From Pseudomonadota bacterium (GTDB lineage: Bacteria; Pseudomonadota; Gammaproteobacteria; Burkholderiales; Burkholderiaceae_B), in NCBI GenBank assembly GCA_023389155.1, contig JAEWEV010000013.1, positions 1 through 64,000 on the forward strand: a DNA stretch of 64,000 nucleotides, written 5' to 3'. Both the position numbers and the translations under genes were made by a program. The notes beneath the pieces are model-generated. The model did no database searches. It was given only the letters and a program-made list of their open reading frames with translations, and was not told the DNA's origin. Every line of letters begins with the position of its first letter. The first letter of the stretch is position 1. Below, in pieces: positions 51,602 through 60,071 of the stretch.

Positions 51602-52516
51602 ATGGACTTCCGTCAACTCAATTATTTCGTCGCCGTTGCACAGACGCTCAGTTTCAGCAAGGCTGCGCAACGCCTGCATATCAGTCAGCCGCCGCTGAGC
51701 CAGCAGATAAAACTGCTGGAACAGGACCTGAATGTTCAGCTGTTTGAGCGTACGCGCCGTTCAGTTGAGCTGACGCATGCCGGTCATCTTTTCTACCAGG
51801 AAGCCATGGCCATACTGGAACGTTATGCGTCTGCAAAAGAATTGTGTGCATGGACGCTGGATGGCAAGGTCGGAAAATTGCGATTGGCATTTACTGCATC
51901 CGTGCCGCTGTTTGAAGATTTCCCGAAGCTGATCCAGGGGTTTACGCGCCGTTATCCGGGGATCGAGATCGATCTGCGGCACATGTCAACAGGCGAGCAG
52001 ATTATTGCGCTCAATGACAACGAGATCGATATCGGCTTTCTGCGGCCAGCGTTGAATTTTCGGCCGCCTCGCAGTATCCAGACTCTGGAATTATGGCAGG
52101 ACGAACTCATGCTGGTCACCGGCATGGAGGATGGACAGACACCCGTGTCCGATCCGGTTCATATCGACAGTCTTGCCGATGAAGACTTTATTCTGTTTCC
52201 CAGCGCGCTGGGTTGCGGCCTGTTTGAGCATATTTCCACCATCGCCACAGCGGCGGGGTTTGTCCCCAGAATCGTGCAGCAGGTTCGGGAAAACAGCACG
52301 ACACTGGCGCTGGTGGCTGCGGGGCTTGGCGTGTCTATTGTCCCCAGTATCTACAGCGATACCAGTCCTCCCGGAGTCGCCTTCAAGAAGATTGCCGGTG
52401 CGCAGGTCAATTCACGGATTGTCCTGGCGACGCACGTCAACAGAAACCTGGCGTCATTGCGGCTGTTTCGCGAGTATTGCGATCAGCATTATGGATCCGG
52501 GATTCAATTGCCGTAG
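51602..52516 (+). CDS. LysR-family regulator, likely of the gal operon
   Basis: A 304-residue LysR regulator with N-terminal winged HTH (MDFRQLNYFVAVAQTLSFSK, AAQRLHISQPPLSQQIK) and a periplasmic-binding-like effector domain. It is divergent from the Bug-galB-galC operon with ~150 bp of AT-rich DNA between, as GalR is from gal genes in pseudomonads. Thus it is a plausible activator of that operon. A ligand cannot be assigned. Confidence 0.9.
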   Translation: MDFRQLNYFVAVAQTLSFSKAAQRLHISQPPLSQQIKLLEQDLNVQLFERTRRSVELTHAGHLFYQEAMAILERYASAKELCAWTLDGKVGKLRLAFTASVPLFEDFPKLIQGFTRRYPGIEIDLRHMSTGEQIIALNDNEIDIGFLRPALNFRPPRSIQTLELWQDELMLVTGMEDGQTPVSDPVHIDSLADEDFILFPSALGCGLFEHISTIATAAGFVPRIVQQVRENSTTLALVAAGLGVSIVPSIYSDTSPPGVAFKKIAGAQVNSRIVLATHVNRNLASLRLFREYCDQHYGSGIQLP

Positions 52517-52609
52517 CCAACATCTGATTACAAATTCTTCACGATTTTTGATGCTTGGCGGAGAATATTGCAAATATAATGTTTTTTATCAACAAGTCAT
52601 CGTAACTGC

Positions 52610-53218
52610 ATGATTTATAAAATATTAAACATTCGCAAATCCCGCTATTTCAATTGTTGCGCAAAGCATCCCACGCAACGGGGTGACGCAGCCCTGCAAA
52701 CCGGGCTGCGCCATCTGCTCTTTCCCGCCTCCATCGCCGTTGCGTTTGGCCTGGCCGGGTGCCAGTCACTGGTACTTGAGGGTTCTTCCGCCGGGGCCGG
52801 TATCGCAGGAGCAGCCATTGCCCAGAAAGTCACCGACAATGCGGCGGTAACTACGGGTATCGGTGTCGGCGTCCAGGCAGCAACGCGCTCGGCGGTTCAG
52901 TATGTCCAGCGGGAAATGCATGGCTATACTCAGGAGGTCATCGCCACTGCCGCAGGTAAATTGCAAGAGGGAGAGGTAAGTGCCTGGCGGTCGGTGCATT
53001 CCATTCCCATGGAGCCGGATGAGCATGGCAGGGTAACTGTCAGCCGGACGATCAGTCAGGGCATGCTCGAGTGCAAGGAAATCGTTTTTTCCATCGATAA
53101 CGAGGAAAATTCCGTACCACGCAACGAATTTTATGTGGCCTCCATCTGCAAGGATAACAACCGTTGGGTATGGGCGACTGCAGAGCCTGCGGTCAGTCGA
53201 TGGGGAGCCTTGCAGTAA
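52610..53218 (+). CDS. Lipoprotein, first of a tandem paralogous pair
   Basis: A 202-residue frame. A long N-terminal part precedes a hydrophobic stretch and lipobox-like VAFGLAGC, so the true start may be downstream of 52610 or the leader may be long. A Gly/Ala-rich segment (SSAGAGIAGAAIAQKVTDNA) follows, then a C-terminal domain ending ICKDNNRWVWATAEPAVSRW. The last ~90 residues resemble the next protein. I recognise no named family. Confidence 0.65.
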   Translation: MIYKILNIRKSRYFNCCAKHPTQRGDAALQTGLRHLLFPASIAVAFGLAGCQSLVLEGSSAGAGIAGAAIAQKVTDNAAVTTGIGVGVQAATRSAVQYVQREMHGYTQEVIATAAGKLQEGEVSAWRSVHSIPMEPDEHGRVTVSRTISQGMLECKEIVFSIDNEENSVPRNEFYVASICKDNNRWVWATAEPAVSRWGALQ

Positions 53219-53721
53219 TGCGCCACGGGTTCCACGCAACCATTATCACGATTATGTTATCGGCTGTCGGTCTTGCCGGGTGCTCCGTCATTGCCACGGT
53301 CCCGGGTATTACTGCGGGTGCAGCCACGTCTTCAGTTACCGGCAATCCGGCACTGGGTCTTACCGTAGCCGTGGCCACCAATGCTGCCGTGGACGCAGGC
53401 ATCAAATATGTCCTCAAACGGTTCAGTGCAGCGGAACAGCAGGAAATTGCAAATGCAATCGCAGTGAGCCAGCCCGGTGAGGAACGTCGCTGGCAGGTAA
53501 AACAGCCCGTCCCATACGGAAACAACAAAGGGCGCACAATTGTGATCAGCGAGTCGGTTAATGCGCTTACTACTTGTAAAAAAGCAGTGTTCTCGGTTGA
53601 GGAAACGGTAGACGACAAAGCCGTCGAACATTGGTACACGCTGGATGTCTGCAAAAACGGGCGCTACTGGTTGTGGGCACAGGCGGAACCCGCGGTAGCG
53701 CGTTGGGGCTCATTGCATTAA
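53218..53721 (+). CDS. Lipoprotein, second of the tandem pair
   Basis: Chosen start at the ATG 53218, which shares a base with the previous stop (TAATG), giving 167 residues. Lipobox-like SAVGLAGC, then a Gly/Ala/Val-rich region and the C-terminal domain with KKAVFSVEETVDDKAVEHWY and VCKNGRYWLWAQAEPAVARW. The ending is the same pattern as in the first gene, so the two arose by duplication and are translationally coupled. Confidence 0.7.
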   Translation: MRHGFHATIITIMLSAVGLAGCSVIATVPGITAGAATSSVTGNPALGLTVAVATNAAVDAGIKYVLKRFSAAEQQEIANAIAVSQPGEERRWQVKQPVPYGNNKGRTIVISESVNALTTCKKAVFSVEETVDDKAVEHWYTLDVCKNGRYWLWAQAEPAVARWGSLH

Positions 53722-53765
53722 TTTCAATTAACTGTTCATTACGTGCCTGTTCGTATCCGCAGTAA

Positions 53766-54023
53766 TCAGGATACGGCGTGCCGATAGGTATGCACAGATG
53801 AAATATATGCATAGGGATTTTGGAACTTATTATTCAGACATAATTCGCCGCAACTGTTTTCTCGCTCTGTTGCGCTAATTCGTTCCCCGGATGATTTTCT
53901 GGCTCTGTTTTGCAGCGCCATCTGGTGCGCTTTTCTCATGCGCTGCACAAACTCCACGCATTTTTCCCGCGCAAGCCAGTGCAGTGCATTGTGCTGGCGC
54001 AGCAATGCCCGATCCTGGATCAT
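53766..54023 (-). CDS. Possible small protein, function unknown
   Basis: An ATG at 54023 preceded by AAGGGAAGAA opens an 85-codon frame on the minus strand: a helical, charged N-terminus (HWLAREKCVEFVQRMRKAHQ) and an irregular C-terminus. The strong ribosome site is the main support; a family is not recognised. It would occupy most of the 400 bp between the lipoprotein pair and the taurine cluster. Confidence 0.35.
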   Translation of the reverse strand: MIQDRALLRQHNALHWLAREKCVEFVQRMRKAHQMALQNRARKSSGERISATERENSCGELCLNNKFQNPYAYISSVHTYRHAVS

Positions 54024-54125
54024 TTCTTCCCTTTCTTCTGGACTCAACGATGTGCTGAAACTGGACCTAGACCATACAGCCAACTTCTTCTATCTTTGAT
54101 TGAAATATCAAAGCAGGAGAACAAA

Positions 54126-54518
54126 ATGAGTAACGAAGTAGATATCCAGACCCTTGAAGCTTTTTCCAAAGCCTGGAACGATCACGACATTGACGCGCTG
54201 ATGTCATTCATGCATGACGATTGTGTTTTCGAAACCGTTGCCGGCGAGCAGGTTTGCGGCAATCGTATAGAGGGCAGGGACGCGGTTAGAAAGGCATTCC
54301 AGGCGGCATGGGAAGCCATTCCTGACGCGCAATGGAGCAATGGCAGGCACTGGGTGTCCGGTGATCGTGGAGTATCCGAAACGACCTTCTCGGGAACGCA
54401 GAAAGATGGTTCGCGTATCGAAGCCAATATGGTGGATCTGTTCACTTTCAAGGATGGAAAGATTCTTGTGAAAAATGCCTTTCGCAAGAACCGTCCACCC
54501 ATTGCGGCCGGGAAATAG
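54126..54518 (+). CDS. tauX: NTF2/SnoaL-like protein, likely taurine dehydrogenase small subunit
   Basis: From the ATG at 54126 (GCAGGAGA upstream), 130 residues with the SnoaL/NTF2 cone fold (LEAFSKAWNDHDIDALMSF, MHDDCVFETVAG, MVDLFTFKDGKI). By itself the fold says little. Directly before a DAO-family oxidase and with tauABC and a TauR-type regulator behind, it fits TauX, the small subunit of taurine dehydrogenase. The assignment rests on context and size. Confidence 0.7.
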   Translation: MSNEVDIQTLEAFSKAWNDHDIDALMSFMHDDCVFETVAGEQVCGNRIEGRDAVRKAFQAAWEAIPDAQWSNGRHWVSGDRGVSETTFSGTQKDGSRIEANMVDLFTFKDGKILVKNAFRKNRPPIAAGK

Positions 54519-54532
54519 GCAGGACCATCATC

Positions 54533-55903
54533 ATGACTACGTTGACGCGCACCTATGATCCCCTGTTCGACCCATTGACCGATGCTCCGACACAGGGACA
54601 GCAATATGCTCCAACTTATTGGGTGGCGACCGCGGGCGAGCCGCCCCCGGATGACGGCCCTGCGCCTGATGGGCTGATTGCAGATGTGGTCGTCGTAGGC
54701 TCTGGTTTTACCGGGCTTTCCACGGCATTGCACCTGGCGCAGGATCATCATGTGCAAGTCGTGGTGCTCGAGGCCAATGCAGCTGCTTGGGGATGTACCA
54801 GCCGCAATGGTGGCCAGGGTCAGAACGCCATGGGGCGCCTGTATCGTTCCCAGTGGATCGCCAAATGGGGTGAGCGGACGGCCAAACGACTGGACGCGGA
54901 AATCCGCTCAGGGTTTGAGTATTGGGAATCACTGGTGGCGCAATTCGATTGTGATGCGCAGCCAGGCGGCCATCTGTACACCGCGCACAGGGACAAAAAG
55001 ATAGATTTTCTGCGCAATGAAAGCCAGCTGATGAATAGTGTCTTTGGCTACAAAACCCGCATGCTGAATTCGGAGCAGCTGCGCGAGGAGTTTGTCAATG
55101 ATCAGGAAGCCAAGGCTGCCCTATGGGAGCCACAAGGCGTAGGCGTACACCCGCTGAAGCTGGCTTTTGGCTATATGCGTCGCGCCCGGGAACTGGGTGT
55201 CAAGATTCATACCTCCAGCCCGGTCTTGAAGGTGGAGTCGCACGCAGGACTGCTGCACCTGCATACACCCGGCGGGGTCGTGAAAGCGCGCAAGGTTGCG
55301 TTTGCGACAGGCGGCTATACCACTCAGGGTGTCCACGCCACGACGCGCTCGAAACTGATGCCTATTCAGTCAAACTCGATGGTGACGCGCCCACTGACGG
55401 CAGAGGAACGGGCAGAGGCCGGGCTGAATTCGACGGTATTTATTACTGATACCCGGACACTGCGGTTCTACTATCGGCTTTTGCCAGATGGCTCTATGCA
55501 GATAGGCAGTCGTAGCGCCATCAGCGGTAAGGATGCCGGTAATCCCAAGCATCTGGCGCTGCTCAAAAAAGGACTGTATCGCAAGTTTCCCTCACTGAAA
55601 GGTGTTCCCATCGCATACAACTGGAGCGGTTGGGTCGATGTCAGTCACGATATGATGCCGCGGATTGTACAGCCGGATCCCGCGCTGCCTCTTTATTATT
55701 CTTTCGGCTACGGTGGCAATGGCGTGTCGTCATCGGCCTGGGCGGGGCGACGTCTGGCCCAGCGCATTATCGGCCAGGATGGCGAGCAATGGGATCTGCC
55801 CATTTACAACTCGCCGCTGCCAGGACATCTGCTTGCACCTTTCCGTCGGATCGGGCAGGCCATGCTCTATCACTGGTATTACCTGAGAGACGAGGTGATC
55901 TGA
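54533..55903 (+). CDS. tauY: FAD-dependent oxidoreductase, likely taurine dehydrogenase large subunit
   Basis: A 456-residue DAO-family flavoprotein. FAD motif GSGFTG at residues 56-61 (DVVVVGSGFTGLSTALHLAQ), TSRNGGQGQNAMG, and a C-terminal FAD block YYSFGYGGNGVSSSAWAG. The family includes glycine oxidase and gamma-glutamylputrescine oxidase (PuuB), which is the main alternative. The adjoining tauX-like gene and taurine transporter favour TauY, which deaminates taurine to sulfoacetaldehyde with cytochrome c. Stop and next start overlap (TGATG). Confidence 0.75.
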   Translation: MTTLTRTYDPLFDPLTDAPTQGQQYAPTYWVATAGEPPPDDGPAPDGLIADVVVVGSGFTGLSTALHLAQDHHVQVVVLEANAAAWGCTSRNGGQGQNAMGRLYRSQWIAKWGERTAKRLDAEIRSGFEYWESLVAQFDCDAQPGGHLYTAHRDKKIDFLRNESQLMNSVFGYKTRMLNSEQLREEFVNDQEAKAALWEPQGVGVHPLKLAFGYMRRARELGVKIHTSSPVLKVESHAGLLHLHTPGGVVKARKVAFATGGYTTQGVHATTRSKLMPIQSNSMVTRPLTAEERAEAGLNSTVFITDTRTLRFYYRLLPDGSMQIGSRSAISGKDAGNPKHLALLKKGLYRKFPSLKGVPIAYNWSGWVDVSHDMMPRIVQPDPALPLYYSFGYGGNGVSSSAWAGRRLAQRIIGQDGEQWDLPIYNSPLPGHLLAPFRRIGQAMLYHWYYLRDEVI

Positions 55904-56715
55904 TGACGTTTCGACACCACCTGTATGGCAGAGCTTCACGACTGGTTGTCACGGCACTGTGCGCACTGATGCTATGCGTTACCGCGCTGACGGGGGCACG
56001 GCAAGCACAGGCGCAGGATCTGGTGGTTGCAACCGACACGGCGTATTTGCCATTCGAGTTCAAAGAGAATGGCAAATACGTTGGTTTTGATATGGATTTG
56101 CTGGACGCAATTACAAATGAAATGGGGGTGTCCTATTCGCTGCTGCCCATGGACTTTTCCAATATTTTTGCGAACCTGGCAGCCGGCAAGGTGGATATGG
56201 CCATCGCCGGGATCACCATTACGCAGGAAAGGGAACGAAGCATGGATTTTTCCGAGCCGTATTTCCGCAGTGATATTTCATTGGTGGTCGCCAGCGACAA
56301 TAACGATATTCGCCGTTTTTCGGATCTTGCCGGCAAGCGAATTGGTGTTAAACGGGGCACCGATGCTGCGGATTACGTCAGCCGCACACTACCGGATGCA
56401 AAGATCACATATTTCCAGAACATGGACGTGGGCTTTCCGTATCTTGAAGTGGCTGCTGGCCGCCTGGATGCGCTGGTACACGATTCGGCGAATGTGCGTT
56501 ATTACAGTGAGCATAATGGCAAGGGATTGGTCAAGGTAAGCGACACAGTGACGACCCAGAACAACTTCTATGCCATCGCCATGCCCAAGAACAGTGCCCT
56601 GACGCAGCGGGTGAATGCCGCTATTCGCAAGGCCATACAGTCCGGAGCTTACGCCACGATTTACCAGAAGTGGTTCGGGGTGGCGCCAGATCCCGCAGCG
56701 CTGCAGTTGCAATGA
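55903..56715 (+). CDS. Amino-acid ABC transporter binding protein (type 3) embedded in the taurine cluster
   Basis: A 270-residue periplasmic protein; start at 55903 overlaps the tauY-like stop. Signal peptide ends near AQAQD, then the SBP_bac_3 fold (ATDTAYLPFEFKENGKYVGF, MDLLDAI, LAAGKVDMAIAGITITQERE, GKRIGVKRGTDAADYV). Members bind polar amino acids such as glutamine, lysine or arginine. No permease or ATPase of this transporter type is adjacent; the following genes belong to the taurine system. Confidence 0.9.
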   Translation: MTFRHHLYGRASRLVVTALCALMLCVTALTGARQAQAQDLVVATDTAYLPFEFKENGKYVGFDMDLLDAITNEMGVSYSLLPMDFSNIFANLAAGKVDMAIAGITITQERERSMDFSEPYFRSDISLVVASDNNDIRRFSDLAGKRIGVKRGTDAADYVSRTLPDAKITYFQNMDVGFPYLEVAAGRLDALVHDSANVRYYSEHNGKGLVKVSDTVTTQNNFYAIAMPKNSALTQRVNAAIRKAIQSGAYATIYQKWFGVAPDPAALQLQ

Positions 56716-56879
56716 GCGCAGACAGCAACATCAACCGGAGAAATCAATACGAGCGTGACCAGATCGCAGGAACCAGTGACAACATTAGCAGGTCAGCCAA
56801 ACTTGAGCCGCCAGAGGCACCCAACGTACGACTCGAGAGCAATCATGAGGCGATCAGTGAAACCATAAGCCGTCAATAA
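56712..56879 (+). CDS. Possible 55-residue polypeptide overlapping the binding-protein stop
   Basis: An ATG at 56712 shares ATGA with the stop of the preceding gene and opens a 55-codon hydrophilic frame (MSADSNINRRNQYERDQIAG...). The overlap is typical of translational coupling. It could be the stump of a lost permease gene, since this transporter type would normally have one here. No family match is seen. Confidence 0.25.
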   Translation: MSADSNINRRNQYERDQIAGTSDNISRSAKLEPPEAPNVRLESNHEAISETISRQ

Positions 56880-57054
56880 GCCGCAACAAGATTGAGCGGC
56901 AGGCATCAACAACACGGAGAGAGGACAGGATATGAAATCAAAAACACAGGGCAACACGCCACAATCGCAATATCAGTGAATTGATAGCATTTACAAACGC
57001 GCAGACCAAGCGCATTTACTACAACGTTGTAAACCACCATTCATGGAGTCAAAC

Positions 57055-58086
57055 ATGAAACACACGTTCCTGAAAACATTGCTGTGTACTGCAGCATCCG
57101 CGTCGGCGCTTCTCTGGTCTGCACATGCAGCTGCCGAGGAAGAAGTCACTATCGGCTATCAACAAATTGTCGGGCCGTATGTGTCGGCGATTGCCATGAA
57201 AAAATTCGACGAGCCACTAAAGGAAGCGGGTTACACCGTCAAATGGCGTCAGTTCAGTTCTGCAGGTGATATTTCCAGTGCACTGGCCTCTGGCGGCATT
57301 CCCATTGGGGTACTGGGCTCTACCGGGATCGCCGCCGCAGCCACCCGCGGCGTGGATATGCAGCTGTTCTGGATTCTGGACAATATCGGCCATTCCGAAG
57401 CTCTGGTAGTGCGCAAGGACTCAGGCATCAGCAAGCCTGAAGACCTGAAGGGAAAGCGCCTGGGCGTTCCATTTGTGTCCACATCGCACTTCCATCTGTT
57501 GGTGGCGCTGAACAAAGTGTGGAAAATGAACCCGCGTGATGTCCGCATCCTGAATATGCAGCCGCCGCAAATCGTGGCGGCATGGCAGCGCGGTGATATT
57601 GATGCCGCCTACGTGTGGCCGCCCGCCCTGACAACACTGCTGAAGGACGGTACCGTTCTGACTGATTCTGAAGAAGTGGGCAAGGCCAGCGTGCCAACCT
57701 TCGATGGCATTGTCGTTGACAAGAGCTGGGCCGAGAAGAATCCGAAATTCATGCAGGCCTACACCAAAGTTCTTGCCGACGCCTACCGCGACTATAACCA
57801 GAATGGCGCAAGCTGGAACGAGAGCAGTCCTGAAGTCAAAGGTAATACGCAAATGATCGGCGGTGAACCGAAAGATATTCTGGAAGCCATGAAAATGCTG
57901 GTGTTCCCATCGCCCGATGATATGGCATCCAACACCTGGCTGGGCGGCGGTAGCGAATCTGGTGCGGTCAAGGCGTTGACAGAAAGTGCCAACTTCCTCA
58001 AGGAACAAAAGCAGATCGATTCCGTGCTGCCTGACTACAGCGGTTTTGTGAATGCAAGCTGGGCTGAAGAATCCGCGAAGCAGTAA
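57055..58086 (+). CDS. tauA: Taurine-binding periplasmic protein
   Basis: From the ATG at 57055, 343 residues. Signal peptide ends near AHAAAE. TauA-type motifs: SSALASGGIPIGVLGSTGIA, NIGHSEALVVRKDSGISKP, GKRLGVPFVSTSHFH and LNMQPPQIVAAWQRGDIDAA. TauA captures taurine for the TauBC transporter. First of tauABC and separated from tauB by a hairpin. Confidence 0.9.
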   Translation: MKHTFLKTLLCTAASASALLWSAHAAAEEEVTIGYQQIVGPYVSAIAMKKFDEPLKEAGYTVKWRQFSSAGDISSALASGGIPIGVLGSTGIAAAATRGVDMQLFWILDNIGHSEALVVRKDSGISKPEDLKGKRLGVPFVSTSHFHLLVALNKVWKMNPRDVRILNMQPPQIVAAWQRGDIDAAYVWPPALTTLLKDGTVLTDSEEVGKASVPTFDGIVVDKSWAEKNPKFMQAYTKVLADAYRDYNQNGASWNESSPEVKGNTQMIGGEPKDILEAMKMLVFPSPDDMASNTWLGGGSESGAVKALTESANFLKEQKQIDSVLPDYSGFVNASWAEESAKQ

Positions 58087-58103
58087 TGACGGATGCAATA
58101 ACC

Positions 58104-58132
58104 GTGATGGGCGGATGCTGTTCGCCCATCAC
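58104..58132 (+). terminator. Perfect 10-bp hairpin between tauA and tauB
   Basis: GTGATGGGCG (58104-58113) and CGCCCATCAC (58123-58132) with a 9-nt loop. No T-run follows, so it may be an mRNA-stabilising or attenuating hairpin, of the kind that keeps binding-protein levels above permease levels in ABC operons. Confidence 0.55.
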
Positions 58133-58162
58133 TGAACAGACGCGACGTTGGAGACAATCGCA

Positions 58163-58975
58163 ATGCAAACTGTAGCCGAAAATCTGTATGTAAAAGATGT
58201 CAACGTAGTTTATCCCGGACTTCGTCAAAATGATCAGGTAGTGGCGCTCAAGAACGTCAACCTGACGATCAACAAGGGCGAGTTCGTGGTGGCACTCGGC
58301 GCATCGGGTTGTGGCAAGACAACCTTCCTGAATCTGCTTGCCGGATTCATGTCACCTTCGTCCGGATCGATCATGCTTGGCAATGAGCCGATATCCGGGC
58401 CCAGTGCGGATCGTGGCGTGGTCTTTCAGAAACATGCCCTGCTGCCCTGGCTGAATGTCATAGACAATACCGAGTTCGGCCTGAAATTGCAGGGCGTGTC
58501 CAAGGCAAAAAGATATGAAATCGCTGCGCGTAATCTGGGATTGGTGGGCCTGAAGGATTTTCATAAGCATATGATTTATCAACTGTCCGGGGGCATGCAG
58601 CAGCGTGTGGGAATTGCCCGCATCCTGACCTGCAATCCGGCCATGCTGTTGATGGATGAACCCATGGCGGCCCTTGATGCGCTCACCCGTGAGACCATTC
58701 AGGAACTGCTGCTGAAGGTATGGGAAGTCACGCACAAGATGTTTTTCTTTATTACGCACAGTGTGGAAGAGGCCCTGTTCCTTGGCTCCAAGCTGATTGT
58801 GATGTCACCCCGTCCGGGCAGGATCACCAATACCTACGATCTCTCGTTTAACAGGCAGTTCCTGGCCGGAAAAAACGCAAGGGAAATCAAATCCAGTCCT
58901 GATTTCATCCAGATGCGGGAAACAGTGCTCAATATTATTTACAGTGATGAACGGGAAGGGGGCCATGATGTTTAA
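58163..58975 (+). CDS. tauB: Taurine ABC transporter ATPase
   Basis: From the ATG at 58163 (GGAGAC upstream), 270 residues. Walker A GASGCGKT at 46-53, signature LSGGMQQRVGIARIL, Walker B AMLLMDEPMAALDALTR and the switch His (FITHSVEEALFLG). It powers taurine uptake. It overlaps the start of tauC. Confidence 0.92.
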   Translation: MQTVAENLYVKDVNVVYPGLRQNDQVVALKNVNLTINKGEFVVALGASGCGKTTFLNLLAGFMSPSSGSIMLGNEPISGPSADRGVVFQKHALLPWLNVIDNTEFGLKLQGVSKAKRYEIAARNLGLVGLKDFHKHMIYQLSGGMQQRVGIARILTCNPAMLLMDEPMAALDALTRETIQELLLKVWEVTHKMFFFITHSVEEALFLGSKLIVMSPRPGRITNTYDLSFNRQFLAGKNAREIKSSPDFIQMRETVLNIIYSDEREGGHDV

Positions 58976-59795
58976 GAAAATGTTCGGCAGATCCGCTGCT
59001 GTGCCAGGACAGGTCTATGGTGCACCCGGTGCCGGTGCCAGCGTGTTCATCAGTATCGCAACTGCAATTTCACTGCTGGTGATCTGGTCCATCATCACGT
59101 ATTTTGGCTGGGTAAAACTGCTATTTCTACCGTCGCCTCTGGCGGTTTACAACAAATTCATCGTTGGGATGACAGATGGAATTGCCAATGCGACCATTGG
59201 AGAACATACAGCGGCCAGTCTGAGCAGGGTGTTTTCGGCATTTTTTCTGGCGCTGGTAACTGCGGTGCCTGTGGGCATTATGATGGGTGTTCATCGTGTA
59301 GCGCGCGGGTTGTTTGATCCTGTGATCGAGTTCTACCGGCCGCTTCCACCACTGGCCTATCTGCCGCTGGTCATCATCTGGTTTGGCATCGGTGAATTCC
59401 CGAAAGTCTTTCTTATCTATCTGGCAATATTTGCGCCCATGGCTATCGCTGCCAGATCAGGCGTGAAATCGGTGTCGATGGAGCAGATTCATGCAGCCTA
59501 TTCAATGGGTGGCAGCAATCGACAGATTGTGTGGTATGTGATTCTGAAGTCGGCCTTGCCGGAAATTTTTACCGGTATGCGCATTGGTATTGGGGTGGGC
59601 TGGAGTACTCTGGTGGCCGCCGAAATGGTGGCGGCTGATCGTGGTCTGGGCTTTATGGTGCTGAATGCGGCGCAGTATCTGGCTAGTGACACGGTTATCA
59701 TGGGTATCATTATTATCGGCTTCTTCGCCTTTATCTTTGATGCGCTCATCCGGTATATCGAGAAGTTGATGGTGCCATGGAAGGGTAAAGTGTAG
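58965..59795 (+). CDS. tauC: Taurine ABC transporter permease
   Basis: From the ATG at 58965 (GGGAAGGGGG upstream; 58968 also possible), 276 residues with six helices and the permease coupling motif (EQIHAAYSMGGSNRQIVWYV). It forms the membrane channel with TauB. The gene start overlaps tauB by about 11 bp. Confidence 0.9.
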   Translation: MMFKKMFGRSAAVPGQVYGAPGAGASVFISIATAISLLVIWSIITYFGWVKLLFLPSPLAVYNKFIVGMTDGIANATIGEHTAASLSRVFSAFFLALVTAVPVGIMMGVHRVARGLFDPVIEFYRPLPPLAYLPLVIIWFGIGEFPKVFLIYLAIFAPMAIAARSGVKSVSMEQIHAAYSMGGSNRQIVWYVILKSALPEIFTGMRIGIGVGWSTLVAAEMVAADRGLGFMVLNAAQYLASDTVIMGIIIIGFFAFIFDALIRYIEKLMVPWKGKV

Positions 59796-59827
59796 AATCG
59801 TGCCGGCATCTGACTGATTTGCCGGAA

Positions 59828-59853
59828 TGGGTCGCCCATCGCGTGGCGACCCA
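59828..59853 (+). terminator. Hairpin after tauC
   Basis: TGGGTCGCC (59828-59836) and GGCGACCCA (59845-59853) form a perfect 9-bp stem with an 8-nt loop, just after the tauC stop. The following sequence is only weakly T-rich (TATTA). It lies in the 275 bp separating the transporter from the regulator; I see nothing else in that stretch. Confidence 0.6.
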
Positions 59854-60071
59854 TATTACGTTGCAGCTGCGGATCATCCACACATCAGCGGATAACATCT
59901 TGGCCCACTGCAGGCGTTTCAAGGCCTGTGACTGAATTGCGTATATCGCAGTCGTAATTGTTGCTTGCATTGTTATTATTGCCTGGGTATACAGTGCGGT
60001 GACTGACACATTCTGCCTTGTGTCGACGCCGAAAGGACTGGCCGAAACAGGACGGTTTAAAGAAAGACACC

